A stretch of DNA of 64,000 bases from positions 313,497-377,496 of the forward strand of contig VZQC01004565.1 in the NCBI GenBank assembly GCA_009823505.1, in the 5' to 3' direction. The stretch comes from Rhizomys pruinosus. Lineage: Eukaryota; Chordata; Mammalia; Rodentia; Spalacidae. The position numbers were made by a program, and so were the translations under genes. Below, piece after piece: positions 34,926 to 47,317 of this stretch (position 1 is the stretch's first letter; the number at the start of each line of letters is the position of its first letter). Below the pieces are notes generated by a model. It was not told the DNA's origin. It did no database searches and was given only the letters and a program-made list of their open reading frames with translations.

Positions 34926-37539
34926 AGTGTTGTGGGTATATACCCAGGAGTAGTATGATTGGGTCAGGTGGCAAGTTCATTCGAAATCTTCCAAAGGTTT
35001 TCCACATTGCTTTCCATAGTGGCTGTATAAGTTTACATTCCCACTAACAATGGATGAGTGTTCCCCTTTCCCTACAACCTCTCCAACACTTGGTGTCATT
35101 TGTTTTCTTGAACCTAGCCAGTCTTATCAGAGTGAGATGATATCTTAAAGTGGTTTTAATTTGCATTTCCCTAGTTATTAGTGACGTTGAACACTTCTTA
35201 AGATGTTTCTCAGCCATCTGTAATTCCTTACTTCTGAAGTCTCTGTTCAGCTCTTTGCTCCATCTTTTGAGTGGGTCATTTGTTTTCTTTCTTCTTTGTT
35301 TTTTGAGTAGCTTATGTATTCTGGAAATCAATGCTTTGTCAGCTGTATCTGCAGTGAAGGTTTCCTCCCACTCTGTGGGTTTTCTCTTCACTCGCTTGAT
35401 TGTTTCTTTTCATGTACAGAAGCTTTTCAGTTTAATGAGGTCCCATTTGTCAATTGTCAAGCTTAATTCTTGCACAGCTGCTGTCTGATTTAGGAAGTCT
35501 TTTCCTACACATATGTCTGCTGACAATTTTTTCTTCTATCACCTCCATAGTTTAGAGTTTCACGTTGAGGTACTTAATCCACCTGGAGTTGACTTTTGTA
35601 CAAGGTGAGAGGTATGGGTTTAATTTCATTCTTCTACAAGTGCTGATCCAGTTTTTCCAACACCACTTGCTGAAGATTGCTGTCTTTCCTCCATTGTGTC
35701 TTCTTGGCCCCCTTGTCAAATATGAAGTGGTTGAAATTGTATGTGCTCAAGTCTGAATCTTCAGTTTTGTTCCATTGGTCAACAGGTCTGTTTTTGTGCC
35801 AGTACCAAGCTGTTTTTATGAGTAATGACCTGTAGTATAGTTCAAAGTCTGATATACTGATCCCCCCTGTATTGATCTTTTCACTCAGGGTTGCTTTGGC
35901 TACTCAAGGCCTTTTGATTTTCCAAATGAAATTAAGGACTGTTTTTTCCAAGCCTGTGAAGAAACTCTTGGGGATTTTAATTGGGATTGCATTAAATCTG
36001 TACAGGAATTTGGGTAGAATGGACATTTATACTATATTAATTTTCCAAATACATGAGCATGGGAGGTTTTTCCTTCTGATATCTTCTTCAAATTCCTTCT
36101 TCAGGGGTTTAAAATTTTTGTTGTAGAGATCTTTGTGTTTTTGGTTAGGTTTGTTCCTAGGTATTTTATTGTTTTTGAGGCTATTGTGAGTGGGAAGGTC
36201 TCCTTGTATTCCTTCTTCAGTTGCTTGCTGTTGTTGTTAAAGAAAGGCTACTGATTTTTCTGCGTTAATTTTGTATCCTGCCACTTTACTGAAGCTCCTA
36301 ATCATTTCTAGGAGTTTTCTGGTGGAGTTTTTAGCATCCCTTAAGTAAACAATCATATCATCAGCAAAAAGGGATAGCTTGACTTCATCTTTTCCAATTA
36401 GTACTCCTTTAATTTCTTTTCTTGCTTTATTGCCTTAGTGAGTGTTTCAAGCACTATGTTGTAAAGGAGTGGTGACAGGGGGCAGCTTTGACAAGTTCCT
36501 ACCTTTAAAGGGAATGGTTCTGTCTTTTCCCCAAGGATGATATTGGTTTTGGGTTTTCTGTATATGGCTTTGATTACTTTGAGGAATGATCTCTCCAATC
36601 CAATTTCCTCTAGGACTTTAAGCATGAAGGGATGCTGGATTTTGTTAAAGGCTTTTCCTGTGTCAATTTAGATGATGGTTTAGTATTTGTCTTTCAGCCA
36701 TTTATATGTTCGATGATATTTATTGATTTTTGTATGTTGAATCATCCCTGCATCTTTGGTATGAATCCAACTTGGACATGATGTATGATCTTCTTGATGT
36801 GTGTCTGTATGCAATTTGCAAGTATCTTTTGAGAATTTTTGTATCTGTGTTCATTAATGAGATGGGTCTATAGTTCTCCTTTTTGGTTGTATCATTGCCT
36901 GGTTTTGGTATTAGAGTGATGCTTGCTTCATAGAAGGAATTTGGGAGAATTCCCACCATTTGTATCCTTCTGAACGATTTGAATACTAATGGTTGTAAGT
37001 CTCTTTGAAATTCTTTATGGAATTCTGCCATGAAACCATCTGGCCCTGGGCTTTTTTTTTTTAGTTGTGAAGTTTCTTATTACATCTTCAATTACTTTAT
37101 ATATTATTGGTCTGTTTAAGCTGTCAATCTCTTCTTGGTTGAGCTTTGGTCATTCCTAGGATTTCAGATATTCATCCATTTCTTCTAAGTTTTCAAATTT
37201 TGTAGAGTATAGGTTTTTGATGTATTCCCATATGATTGTCTGGATCTTTTCAGTGTCTGTTGTGATATTTCCCCTTTCATTATGGATTCTATTGATTTGG
37301 AGTTGTTCCTTCTTTCTTTTGGCTAACTGGGCTAGAGGTCTGTCTATCTTGTTTATTCTCTCAAAGAACCAACTTTTGGAGTCATTGATTTTTTTGTATT
37401 GTTTTCTTTGTTTCTATTTCATTGATTTCTGCTCTGATTTTTGTTATTTTTCCTGTCTGCTGTGTTTAGGGTTCATTTGTTGCTGTCTCCTAAGTGTTTT
37501 TAGGTGCAGTGTTAGACCATTCACTTGTGCTCTTTCTGG

Positions 37540-37542
37540 GAT

Positions 37543-37581
<39 letters not shown>

Positions 37582-37582
37582 T
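37540..37582. repeat. (TTTA)n microsatellite
   Basis: About ten TTTA units within L1 ORF2. Confidence 0.96.
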
Positions 37583-38689
37583 GTAGGCACTCAGGGCTAT
37601 AAACTTCCCCATTATGACTGCTTTGAAAGTGTCCCAGGTGTTTTGTTGTGTTGTATTATCATTGTCATTCAGTTCCAGGAATGCTTTTTTTTTTCTTTAT
37701 TTCTTCCTTGACCCATTCATTATTCAAGAGTGTGTTGTTTAGTCTCCATGTTTTCTTGTAGGTTTTAGGGCTTATCCTGGTGTTGATATTGAGCTTTATT
37801 GCACTGTGGTATCATAAAATGCATGAAATTATTTCAATCTTTTTATATTTGTGAAGGTTTCTTCTGTGTCCCAGTATGTGGTCAATTTTGGACAAGGTTC
37901 TGTGGTGCTGAGTAGAAAGTGTATTCTCTGGTGTTTAGGTGGAATATTCGGTAGATATCTGTGAGGTCCATTTGGTGTATCATATCATTTAGTTCAGATG
38001 TCTCTCTGTTTATTCTTTGTCCTGTTTATCTGTCCAAAGGATTTAGTGGGGTATTGAAGTCAACTACTATTAATGTGCAGGGGTTAATCTGTCCCTTGAG
38101 GTCTTGAATTGTCTTTATAAAATTTGTTGCGCCAGAGTTTGGTGCATATATATTCATGATTGTGAAGTTTTCATGGTCAATTTTTCCTTTGACAAAGATG
38201 TAATGGGCTTCTTTTTCTCTTTTCATTTCTTTTACTTTGAAGTCTATTTTGTCTGATATTAAAATAGCAACACCTGCTTTCGTTTTGGTACCATTTGCTT
38301 GGAATATTTTTCCATCCCTTTACCTTAAGTTGGTGCCTATCCTTGAGATTGAGATGAGTTTCTTGTAGATAGCATATAGATCAGTTTTGTTTCCTAATCC
38401 AATCTCCCAGTCTATGTCTTTGGATTGGGGAGTTTAGTTCATTAATATTTAAGGTTATAAATGAAAGATGGATGTTGCTTCCTTTCATCTTATTATATCT
38501 TTGCATTTTTAGTCTCGGTTTCCACTTCTGCAGTTATATATTTATTAATTTCTCTTTCTAGGAGCTTGGGGATAGTTGCTATTCTCTTCTGTACTTTGAA
38601 TTGCTTCAAGTATTTTCTGAAGGGTTGGTTTTCTGGACATGTATCCTATCATCTTGTTTATGTTATGGAATATTTTTCTCTCTCCTTCA

Positions 38690-39718
38690 ACTATAATTGA
38701 CATTTTTCATGGGTATAGTAACCTGGGTTGGCATCCACAGTCCTTTAACACTGGGAATGCTTTGCTCCATGTTCTTCTTGCTTTCATGGTTTGCACCAAG
38801 AAGTCAGTTGTAATTCTGATGGGTTTCCCCTTATATGTGACTTGTTGTTTTTCTCTTGTGGCTTTCAGAATTTTGTCTTTGTTTTGGGTATGTAGCATTT
38901 TAACTATGATATGGTATGGGGGATTTCTTTTCTGATCTTGTCTGTTTGGAGTTCTATGTGCTTCTTGTATTTGTATGTGTTTGTCTTTTTTGTCGTTTGG
39001 GAAATTTTCGTCTATTATTCTGTTGAGGATCTGATCAATACTATTCTCTTGGGATTCTTCTCCTTCCTCTATTCCTATGATTCCTTTGATCTTTTGATCT
39101 TTTGATAGTGTCCCATATTTCCTGGTTGTTTCACTTTTGTGTATTTTTAAATTTTTCATAATCTTTATTTGAGCTTTTTAGTTGCTCTGTGTTATCTTCC
39201 AGGTCTAATATTCTTTTTTCTGCTTCCTCCATTCTATTTCTGAGGATTTTTCCATTCCTTTCCTCTTGATTGGATGAGTGTTCTATTTCCTTTTTCATTT
39301 CATCATGTGGTTTCTTTAGTATTTCCACTTCCGTTTGGAGCTTCTCAATCTCTTCTTGGTGCTCTTTACTTCAATGGTTGGATTCCTTTTTCAGTGTTTC
39401 CACTTCCTTCCATAGTTTCTCATTTTCTCCTTCTAGTTCTTTCTGGAGTTTGTCATTCTCCCCCTTTAGTTCTTTCCGAAGTTTGTCATTGTCTCCTTCT
39501 AGGTCCTTCTTGAGTTTTCCATTATCTCTCCTTAGTTCTGACTTGTCCTTTATATTCTTTAATTTCTGTGAATAGGTCTGCAATTGTTCCTCTAAGATCT
39601 GTTTCTTGGGTTGCCCCCAGGGGATCCCACTGTAGCAATCTCTTACGGGGTTGGTAGAGCTTGGTGTGGAATTACCCTGCACCTTTCCCATGTTGTCACT
39701 TTGTTGTGTCCCTCGCAT
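38690..39718 (-). pseudogene. L1 ORF1 remnant
   Basis: Starts at ATG 39716-39718 (MRGTQQSDNMGK). Coiled coil to a stop at about 39371 where CGA of the intact relative (NQRSK) has become TGA, a typical CpG decay. The second part (39328-39131) and the RRM/C-terminal part (39159-38707, with IGIEEGEESQENS, RTPNRQDQKRN and TTDFLVQTMKARR) are in other frames. Confidence 0.88.
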
Positions 39719-40340
39719 GTGGGTTTCCCTTTTTTTGTCTATATTCAAATGTGAATCACAAATGCCTTTTCACTGTGTTGAAAGCTTGCTCTGCTTGCCT
39801 CCTTCAGATTCCTTTTATTTCCTCCATGTTTATGGAGTGTTGACATATCTAGGTTTCAGGCTTTCAATTTTGTTTATATATTGGAAGTCTAATTCACTCT
39901 TCCCTTTCTGTTCTGAAGGTTCTCCAAAAAATACACTTGGACACTCTCTCAGCAATTCCAGTTGGTGGGAGTGGGGTGGGAGGGTATGCCTGACTTAGCC
40001 TGCACTCTGTTCTTCAGGTGTTCCTGGAAAGTCCCTGATCTAGCCACTGCACACTCTAGTCTCACAGTGGCCAACAGGCCCACTTTTAAGGGGCGACTCC
40101 CCCCCAGACAGCCAAGGATTTAACAGACCCACATTTAATCCCATCTAGGTGGACTCCATACTGCCAACTTCACAAGACAAATATTTAGCTATCCAACAAA
40201 CCAACGAATCAATTATCCAACAACCGAGGAGTAGATCTATCCTAAAATCTTCCTGGCTGTAATGCCCAACTCCTACCTGTGCTTCAGGTGGTCATGGGAA
40301 GTCCCTGATCTAGTCACTTTGCACTCCAGGAGACATTCTC
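39719..40340 (-). promoter_or_regulatory. L1 5' UTR with two related units
   Basis: Two units containing 'aggtggtcatgggaagtccctg'-like sequence (read in parts) at about 40013-40061 and 40282-40330 lie 269 bases apart. The same motif occurs once at the 5' end of the L1 at 14.5 kb. Probably an older L1 promoter type than the GC-rich ones at 11.8 and 56.2 kb. Confidence 0.65.
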
Positions 40341-40759
40341 TTTCAAACCACCAAATCCTTTAAAACTGGGGTTAGACAATTGATTGATTATTCTCCCTTA
40401 GCATCTTGCATACTGTCCAGAACTACTAAAGATAATCTTCAGGGAGGCTTCCAAGTCAGGTTCAGATACCTGCCTCTAACTTCAGTGTCCTAAGTATGTC
40501 CTGTCTTTGCAATAGGGTATTACCTTCAAGTTCTGGGAAATAATCAAGGACTTGTGCAATAGTCTATGTAATATTGTCAAAGTCTTGGATTACCCTAACC
40601 AATAACTGGAAGGGACATTTCTCCTATATGGCATTGCCTCTCTTGTTATAAGGACTTCAGCTATATATATGCACCCTGGTACAGATTTTGTATGTATTTA
40701 CCTATAGGCTTTGAACTAATACATTTCCCTCTGGTTATTCACAATACCTAAGCAATTAT

Positions 40760-40816
<57 letters not shown>

Positions 40817-41065
40817 GCCTTACCTCTCCTTCTCTCCTTAGTGAAAATACCTCCATTTTCCCCATTTGACCATATATAATACATGTCTCCTATGATCCCC
40901 GCTCTCTTGAACCCTTTATTTCTCCTTACTCCCATGGTTCCTTCTGTAATCCTTTCTCTTTTCCTTCCAGTTTGTTGCTGCTTTCCCTGCTTGCATTCCA
41001 GTGACACTGTCAAATTTTTCTACTCTGTTGACAAGCTCATTTACCTTGTTTCTGTTGCTGTCAAC
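40341..41065. other. unassigned DNA with (TC)n tract
   Basis: A (TC)n microsatellite of about 24 units lies at 40764-40812. The rest is not recognised; the part after 40900 may belong to repeat R3. Confidence 0.5.
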
Positions 41066-41067
41066 AT

Positions 41068-41106
<39 letters not shown>
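41068..41106. repeat. (GCT)n trinucleotide repeat
   Basis: About twelve GCT units. The poly-Ala frame over it is not supported as a gene. Confidence 0.95.
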
Positions 41107-41129
41107 CATCCTTTATGGACTTATGAACC

Positions 41130-41570
41130 CAGATACCTCAGCCTTCCAATCTTTAAGACCAGTGTGTCTTCAGGAACCCATAAGGCTTCAGCACCACGTA
41201 GGAACTGCTAAGACATCAGGTTCACTGATGAGCAGCTACTGTGTTTTCAACCTCTCCACTGTAAAGACATTCATTATTCTACTTCCCAGATCAGATCTTC
41301 TCAGCCAGCTTCATTTTGGAGGAGTCATTTAATTCCTTTTTGAGGTTAAATATTCACTTTTTAAAATAGTATACTCCTGGAAATCTCCAGAATGTCTCTT
41401 GAATTCATGTGGTGGCATTTTCTTCCATGCATTCCTGCCAGTAGGATCCACAGGTGTGTTGTGTCATCCCTGAATCCTGTCAGGTGGTTCATGATATCAA
41501 CCTGACCAATGGTCACTGATCTTCATTTTCTCAGCTATGTAAAGGTTGTCTTTGACAGACATTGCCTGGT
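41130..41570 (+). repeat. repeat R3, uninterrupted copy
   Basis: Aligns with both flanks of the L1 at 14.5-20.2 kb (14380-14519 and 20229-20500), so it is the empty-site relative of that locus. Family unknown. Confidence 0.7.
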
Positions 41571-41614
41571 TCTTCACACATTTTCTTACTTTACCCAGCA
41601 AAAGTGTTGACTAT

Positions 41615-41693
41615 ATGCCTGAACTGAATTTGAAAATGATGTATGAAATACACAAAGCATCAATAAAAAAGTGAAAATTAAAAAAAAAACAAA
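41615..41693 (+). mobile_element. L1-type 3' tail fragment
   Basis: 'gcctgaactgaatttgaaaa', 'gatgtatgaaatacac' and 'aaagcatcaataaaaa' followed by an A run, as in the R1 tail at 44.3 kb and L1 tails at 2.9 kb. Confidence 0.8.
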
Positions 41694-41923
41694 TAAACGA
41701 GTGAGGAAAAGGAAAGGTTAAAAGAATGCTTGTAAATGTTTAATTTAATTTTATTATTTTTAACTGAGTTACTATTTTCTTATAATTTGATGGTACTTAG
41801 ATCACCTTCACTATCTATACCTTTCATACCTTTCCATACTGTTCCCCACTAAATTCAATGTTCTCTCTCATATATCTATATCTATATCTATACTATATCT
41901 ATATCATATATATATATATATAT

Positions 41924-41963
<40 letters not shown>

Positions 41964-42834
41964 CTTCCTGAATGACCTTCACTCTAAGTGCATCTACAGG
42001 GAACACCAAGATTCCCCTCCCTATAAGACACTGTCTTTCCCCTCAGAGAAGTCATCACTTGCCAAAATAAGTTTGAAAATCTTACTCACTTTGCCATGTT
42101 TAGGCTGGGATTTTATCTGAGTCATCTGCATAGGGCTTGTGCATGCCGTCACCATTGCTGTGACATGAGTAAGAGAGCAGCTGTCTGGAAGACTCTTTTT
42201 CCTCATGGTTATCCAGCCCTTGTAGCTCTTACAATCTTTCCGCCTCCTCTTCTGGAATGATATCTAAGCCTTGGGAGATTGAGTTTTGAAATATGTGTCC
42301 TATTGGGAGATAAGCACTCTGTGACCTTTGTTCTCTGCACATTGGCCAATTGTTGGTTTCTGTGTTAATCACCAACTGCTGAATAAGGAAGTGTTAAGAG
42401 ATGCATTTGTCCACTGTGTAGAGGTTATACTGAAGATGTTTCACTTAGGGTCAAGTGCCTCACAGACACTTAATCTGTGCATTTGATTAGTTTTGGGATT
42501 CTGTAATAATTTCCATGGGTTCCAAAAGAAGCTTCTTTGATGAAGGGTGAGAGCTACAATTTTCTGTAAATATGAGGATGCACATAAAGTAGCAAATTAC
42601 AATGGTCAAAGGATGTGGTAAAAGTAGATATTTTCTATAGGATCTATTATATCTCCAGTTATGTGTATTTAGCTATGTTTGCAGTACCACACATGAGTTT
42701 CCTAAGGGAGTCTGTCAGTTTTATGTAACTGTATCAAGTAAACAAATGTTATCATTATTCATGCTCCAAAAGAAGATAAAATCTATAGAAAAAATGTTCA
42801 AGTAAATAATTTAAAAATTTGTCAATCCTAACTG
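41694..42834. other. DNA with TA/GA microsatellite and possible old repeat
   Basis: A compound (TATC)/(TA)/(GA)n tract lies at 41868-41963. The 41970-42310 part looks like an old rodent repeat I cannot name. No gene. Confidence 0.45.
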
Positions 42835-44393
42835 AAAGGTTGACCCGTCTGAACATTGAAAGGAAGAAAAGCCTCAGATTGCCATAAACATCGAACCCCT
42901 CTGTGGATCCTATATGTAACAACTATTTATAATGAGTCCTAATGAAACTTACCTTCTAGGTGCCACAAACGTTTTGATATGAGAGACTTTCTTGCCTCCC
43001 CCCCCATAGAATAAGGAGAAATATGATGATGATGAGGTCGCTCTCCAACTGTAAATTGGAGACAACTATTATAGAGATAATCTCTTATGAAACCAGTAAA
43101 ACTGCCTTCTTTAATTGACTAATAGACATAAGAACTGTGAAAAGGATTATTCTCTGTTCAGAACCAAATATAATACTAAAGTCCTTGGGCTATGCACTTA
43201 GGCAAAGTATATTAATGCAGGAGCTCTGACATCAGCAATGGATTGTTCTACAAAGGGGATGTTGGCCAGGGGATCCAAGGCCCCACAAAAGGTAAGGGCT
43301 CCTTGCATCTAAGTTGGGATATGTGCAGGTGGAGAGGCAATAAGACCCTGCTGCCGAAGACCTGACGTTAACATGGGAGGGATGTATTGAGACCGCACAT
43401 GCAAGTGTACAGATGACCTCTGGAACGCCAGAGAGTGTTACCAAAGGCCACTAAACCTATAAAGCAAATACGGGTCTCCTTGAGTCAAGAAAGACTCCCC
43501 CGTCAGCACCAGCTACACCTTACCTGCCTGGAAATACTGAGCAGCAGAGGCAGCCATGTGCCGGTATTTCCCAAATCTAATTGGCTATTGGCTCTCTCCT
43601 TGGAGGAATAACCTATGGCTGATGCCACAAGCTTACATCCTCTACAGGTTAGGAGATGTTATAAGCCACAATAAGACCCTGTCATATTTAACAGGGGAAA
43701 AATGTAATTCATGGATTAACATATCATCCAAACATATATGTCTATGCCAAAGTAACCTACCATAACTATTAGTGCTGTTTAAATACCTATATATCTAATT
43801 GCTTGTGCTTCATTAGTAGGATCGAAAGGTTATTCCTGGACAAACTGTCAGCCCATGAAAGGAAACAGCCAGAATTGACGAGAGTCCAATACAACAGCTC
43901 CAGAGAGAGTGGACTGTTTTGCTTCTCATCCACCTGTGCCCCTTTTCTAAGCCTAGGGAACAATCTGTGGAAGAGGGGGCATGGTAGAATGTAAGGGCTG
44001 TGATTGGGGTGAATGGTGAAACTACAGCAATGTAGTTGGGACATTCATTTGATCAAATTGATTGAACAAACAACCCGTCACCCCCCACTGGATGGTGGGG
44101 CTGTGGGGGTTTGGGCAAAACAGCCTGCAGATTGGTTTTGCACGAGGGATGCTTGTACTCATGGATTATCATTTATAGCTAAAAAATGAAAAAAAAAACT
44201 GAGAGAAAGATGCAGGACAGTTATGGCAGAATGAATGATCTGGGATGGGGTTGGGGTGGGTGGGAAGGGAAAGGGAAATGTGCCTGAACTGAACTGGAAA
44301 ATAATGTACGAAATACACAAAGCATCAATAAAAATTTAAAAAAATCAGTAAAAAAAGTAAAATAAAACCACAAACCATGAATAGTTAAAAAAA
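42835..44393 (+). mobile_element. R1 copy A: unclassified ~1.56-kb retroposed element with L1-type tail
   Basis: About 1.3 kb of unknown sequence, then an L1-like tail (44190-44340: 'gatgcaggacagttatggc', G-rich patch, 'aaagcatcaataaaaa') and an A-rich end. It is bounded by a 13-base duplicate, ttgtcaatcctaa, immediately before (about 42822) and after (about 44395) the element. This is the signature of L1-driven target-primed reverse transcription. Sequence-related copies are at 57641 (inverted), 60405 (5'-inverted) and about 63040. Short frames at 43556-43765 (MCRYFPNLIGYW...) and 43803-43994 are present; the second is kept in two other copies. No known protein family recognised. Confidence 0.8.
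43803..43994 (+). other. small open frame shared by three R1 copies
   Basis: 63 codons starting MCFISRIERLFLDKL and ending GHGRM. The same frame stays open in copy B (57996-58199, minus: IERLFLDKLSVHERKQ) and copy C (within 60285-60581, minus: IESLSLGKRSAHERKQ), with mostly substitutions between copies. It may be chance in a slowly decaying repeat; no function is proposed. Confidence 0.35.
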
Positions 44394-44869
44394 ATTGTCA
44401 ATCCTAAAAGTATATGGACACCCACATATAGGAGGATTTGAATGATGAAGGTTTCATACAAATTTCCTCTTGGGGCATATTATAGTTGAAGTGTCAAAGC
44501 AAATAAGAAAGAAATTTCAGTATCCTCTGGTGATTTAAATATGGGCCTTCTAATGTGAGGGAATTTTCAATGTTCTGAATTTTCAAAATTTTCAATATTC
44601 TAGCATACTTAGGTGCACAGTCTAAAAGAAATAATTTGGTTAACAATGTGAGTGACAATTGAAATAGATTCTTTAAACTCTAGATCAGAATATAGTATTA
44701 TAGCCCATGAGATGCCGAGAAGAAGGCCCAGAAACACTTTGACCAGATTATAAGTGTGAATTATTTTTAGTTGTCTAATGTTGTGATATTGTACACAGTG
44801 CTATCCATATGCTCCTGTGCTTGAACACTTGGTCAAGGTTGTTCTGCTATTTGAGAAGACTTTGGAAGT
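44394..44869. other. unique DNA, nothing recognised
   Basis: Starts with the downstream duplicate of R1 copy A. No gene supported. Confidence 0.4.
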
Positions 44870-45125
44870 TTTAGGATGTGGAGACTCACAAGAGGAAGTG
44901 GGTCACTGAAGACAACCCAAGTTCTAGTGTCTCATTCTACATTCTATTCACTCTCTGATTCCTGACTAAAAATAAAATGTGGTCAGTTGGTTCCTGCACC
45001 TGCTACCATATCTCCCCATCAGGATGAACGATGTCCCTTTGAAACACAAGTGGAAATAGTCCCTTTCTCCTTTAAGTTGTTTTTGCCAAGTATTTGCTCA
45101 TAGCAGGGAGGAATTATACATCAAG
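44870..45125 (+). mobile_element. diverged hAT-like rodent repeat fragment
   Basis: 'gaggaagtgggtcactgaag', 'cactctctgattcctgac' and 'ccctttgaaacacaagtgg' resemble a common rodent non-autonomous DNA-transposon repeat of the same general kind as those at 31.7, 47.3 and 61.1 kb. Confidence 0.5.
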
Positions 45126-45412
45126 CTTTTGTAGTTTATTTTTGAACAGTAGAAATCTAATTCAACAGAATTTCATGGGCAGTGAGCAAGGATTGTAAGC
45201 TTGGAATTTGCAGACATGTGCGTTTGAGGTGAGTCCCAAAGATAATTGTGTTGAGTTTTCTCACTACGTTGGGAAGGACACAGAATCATAAGGAAAGCCT
45301 AAGTAGATATAGAAAGGATTGTGGTAAGTAAACCTTTACTGATTGTGGTTCTGCATGCTCAGGCTTCTAGAGTTCATCCACCTGTAATTCTAGAGCAGTT
45401 AGAACATTAAAG

Positions 45413-45545
45413 AGATCTGGACATGGTGGCTCAGGCCCGTAATCCCAGCACTCATGAGGAAAGGCATAAGGATCATAAATTTAAATGCATCTTGGTATGT
45501 ATAGTGTTCTAAACCAGTACAAATATAGAGAAAGACCTGGATTAA
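45413..45545 (+). mobile_element. degraded B1 SINE
   Basis: 'ggacatggtggctcaggccc' and 'taatcccagcactcatgagg' match B1; the second half is diverged. Confidence 0.75.
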
Positions 45546-45579
45546 ACTCGTTTTAGTTATTTGTTTGTTTTTCTTTTAT

Positions 45580-45725
45580 GTGTATGAATATTATTCTTGT
45601 GCACCCATGCCATGGAATGCCCAAGGAGGACTTGAAGAGGGTGTCAGATTCTCCCACAATTGATTAGACACAGAGAATGTACATTTGGAGCTACCTGGTC
45701 TTAAGTGACACATCTACAGTTGAAC
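45580..45725 (-). mobile_element. degraded B2-type SINE, inverted
   Basis: 'atgtgtatgaatatt', 'tgcacccatgcca' and 'gaagagggtgtcagat' match the inverted B2 3' half. Confidence 0.75.
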
Positions 45726-47310
45726 CTGTACGCCTCATGGAACATAATGAAATGAGGGCTAGCAAGAAAACTAGAGCATCCCTCTAATCTCACCAGTGAA
45801 GTTTCCTTTTACATAAGAGTGCTATTCATACAGAAGACCATAACTGGTCAAGTTTTAAAGAAAAAGAGCCTGCAGTGTGTGTAGAACTCAGAGTCCTGGA
45901 TAGGACTTTTATATTAAACCTCACTCACTCAGGGCTCAGAAAGTCTTGTCGAAGAGAGAGGGTGAACATAAGGAAGCAGAGGCTTTCAGGCCACTGGAGG
46001 TTTGCACATGTGAACTTCTGCCAATGGTGGCATCAAGCACAGGACCCATGCCAAATCAATTAGACAAGGGCCCAGAGTAGAGCAAAAGAAATGCATATCT
46101 GTCCAGCCCTAGACTGAGAACTATTAGAGACTGATTACTATTTGATGAAGGAGAGTATACCCTACTTACAATGTCTAGATAGGTTGACTACACTCAGGGT
46201 GTATGAATTAGGACTCAAGGGTCTTAGGACAACACAGATTGCAGAATACATGAGGGTGGTGGGCATGAATGGAGGAAGTGTCAATATTTGATTAATAACT
46301 TTTGAATAAAATATACAAAAGCTCTCTAAATTTTTTAAGAAGAAACATATACACAAAACATACATGCATAGTCAATTATGCACAAAATATCTATAAAGAG
46401 GATTTAGGATAACAATTAGCAGATGACTTCCCCAAGAAGATATAACAATTCTGAATGTAGTTATGACTAAAATCAGCAACACCCTATATGAAGTCAAAAC
46501 ACAGAATTAATTAATCCATTATTATAGTTGGAGAAACTATATAATATGGCTCCATTATGAAATGGAGAGATCCAGCCCAAAGCTCATTTTAGGAGAATTT
46601 ATACAAAGCAGAACACTAAACTAGTTCTTCGAAAGGAATTCTGTGTAATGTCCAGGCTTATTTTGCACAGATTTAACCCTAGCACTCAGGAGCAGAGGCA
46701 GGCAGATCTCTTGACTGCGGATGGGATGTGACTAGCTACTTCTAGCTCCTGCCACTCTGACTTCCTCACTAACGGAATATACCATAAACTATGAGCTGGG
46801 ATAATGGTTTGTCTATTAAATTGATTTTTAATGATATTTTTTTCACAGCAGCAGGAAAAGAAAGCAAGAGAAGGGGACATCCCTGAAAGCATAGAACTGA
46901 TGTCTCTACTTCTGTGATTCTTCAATGGAGTCCTGCTTTCCAGTGATGATGCAGAAGAAGCCTGGACTCCTCTTCCTCATCTCTCCACAGGACCCTGAAC
47001 TAAGAAGAGAGGAGATTCAATATGCACAATAAACTGTTTGCATGATTTTCTTTTTATTAAATGTTCCCAATGAATATTTAAGCTGTGAAATGTTTTGTGT
47101 ATGTTCAATTTGTTTTCTGTTTGGATGTCAAAATTACAATGCTCAAGGGAACCTTTAGAATTCACCTATACATCATTTTCTTTCCATCATCCTTCTCTTA
47201 TGTGTCAGAGTCCTCAGCAGAGCTTAGGTCTTTTGTATTTCTGGGATCTTTCTCACTCTGGGTCATGTCCTATTTACTCAGAATATGTGTGGATCATCTC
47301 TATTTTTCTA
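45726..47310. other. mostly unique DNA with a B1 fragment
   Basis: A B1 fragment lies at about 46660-46712 ('gcagaggcaggcagatctctt'-like, read in parts). No gene supported. Confidence 0.4.
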
Positions 47311-47317
47311 CCAAGTG

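Larger units (their letters stand above)
34270..38505 (-). pseudogene. L1 ORF2 remnant
   Basis: ORF2 pieces are readable. The endonuclease region (38226-38026) has VVDFNTPLNPLDR, where the usual Gly before Asp-Phe-Asn is Val. The RT pieces (37031-36720 and 36625-36398) have [18 protein letters not shown] and [11 protein letters not shown], with FADD near 36360. The C-terminal piece (35391-35044) starts MKRKPTEWEE. Frames are separated by frameshifts, so no product is expected. A (TTTA)n tract at 37540-37582 expands the linker. Confidence 0.85.
34040..40340 (-). mobile_element. near-full-length L1, minus strand, inactive
   Basis: Sense order is 40340 to 34040: a 5' UTR with two related units (below), ORF1, ORF2 and 3' UTR with a polypurine patch (read as 'gggggtgggggagtgggg' near 34140) and an AT-rich end. 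A B2 and a B1 SINE interrupt the ORF2 C-terminus at 34541-34925. Coding regions carry stops and frameshifts. Confidence 0.9.

Noticed and set aside
39270..39575. Ser/Phe-rich 101-codon plus-strand frame
   Set aside because: Antisense of the L1 ORF1 coiled coil; similar shadows occur at 12617-12847 and 14957-15313.
41068..41332. Protein with poly-Ala tract
   Set aside because: The frame arises from (GCT)n inside a repeated sequence.
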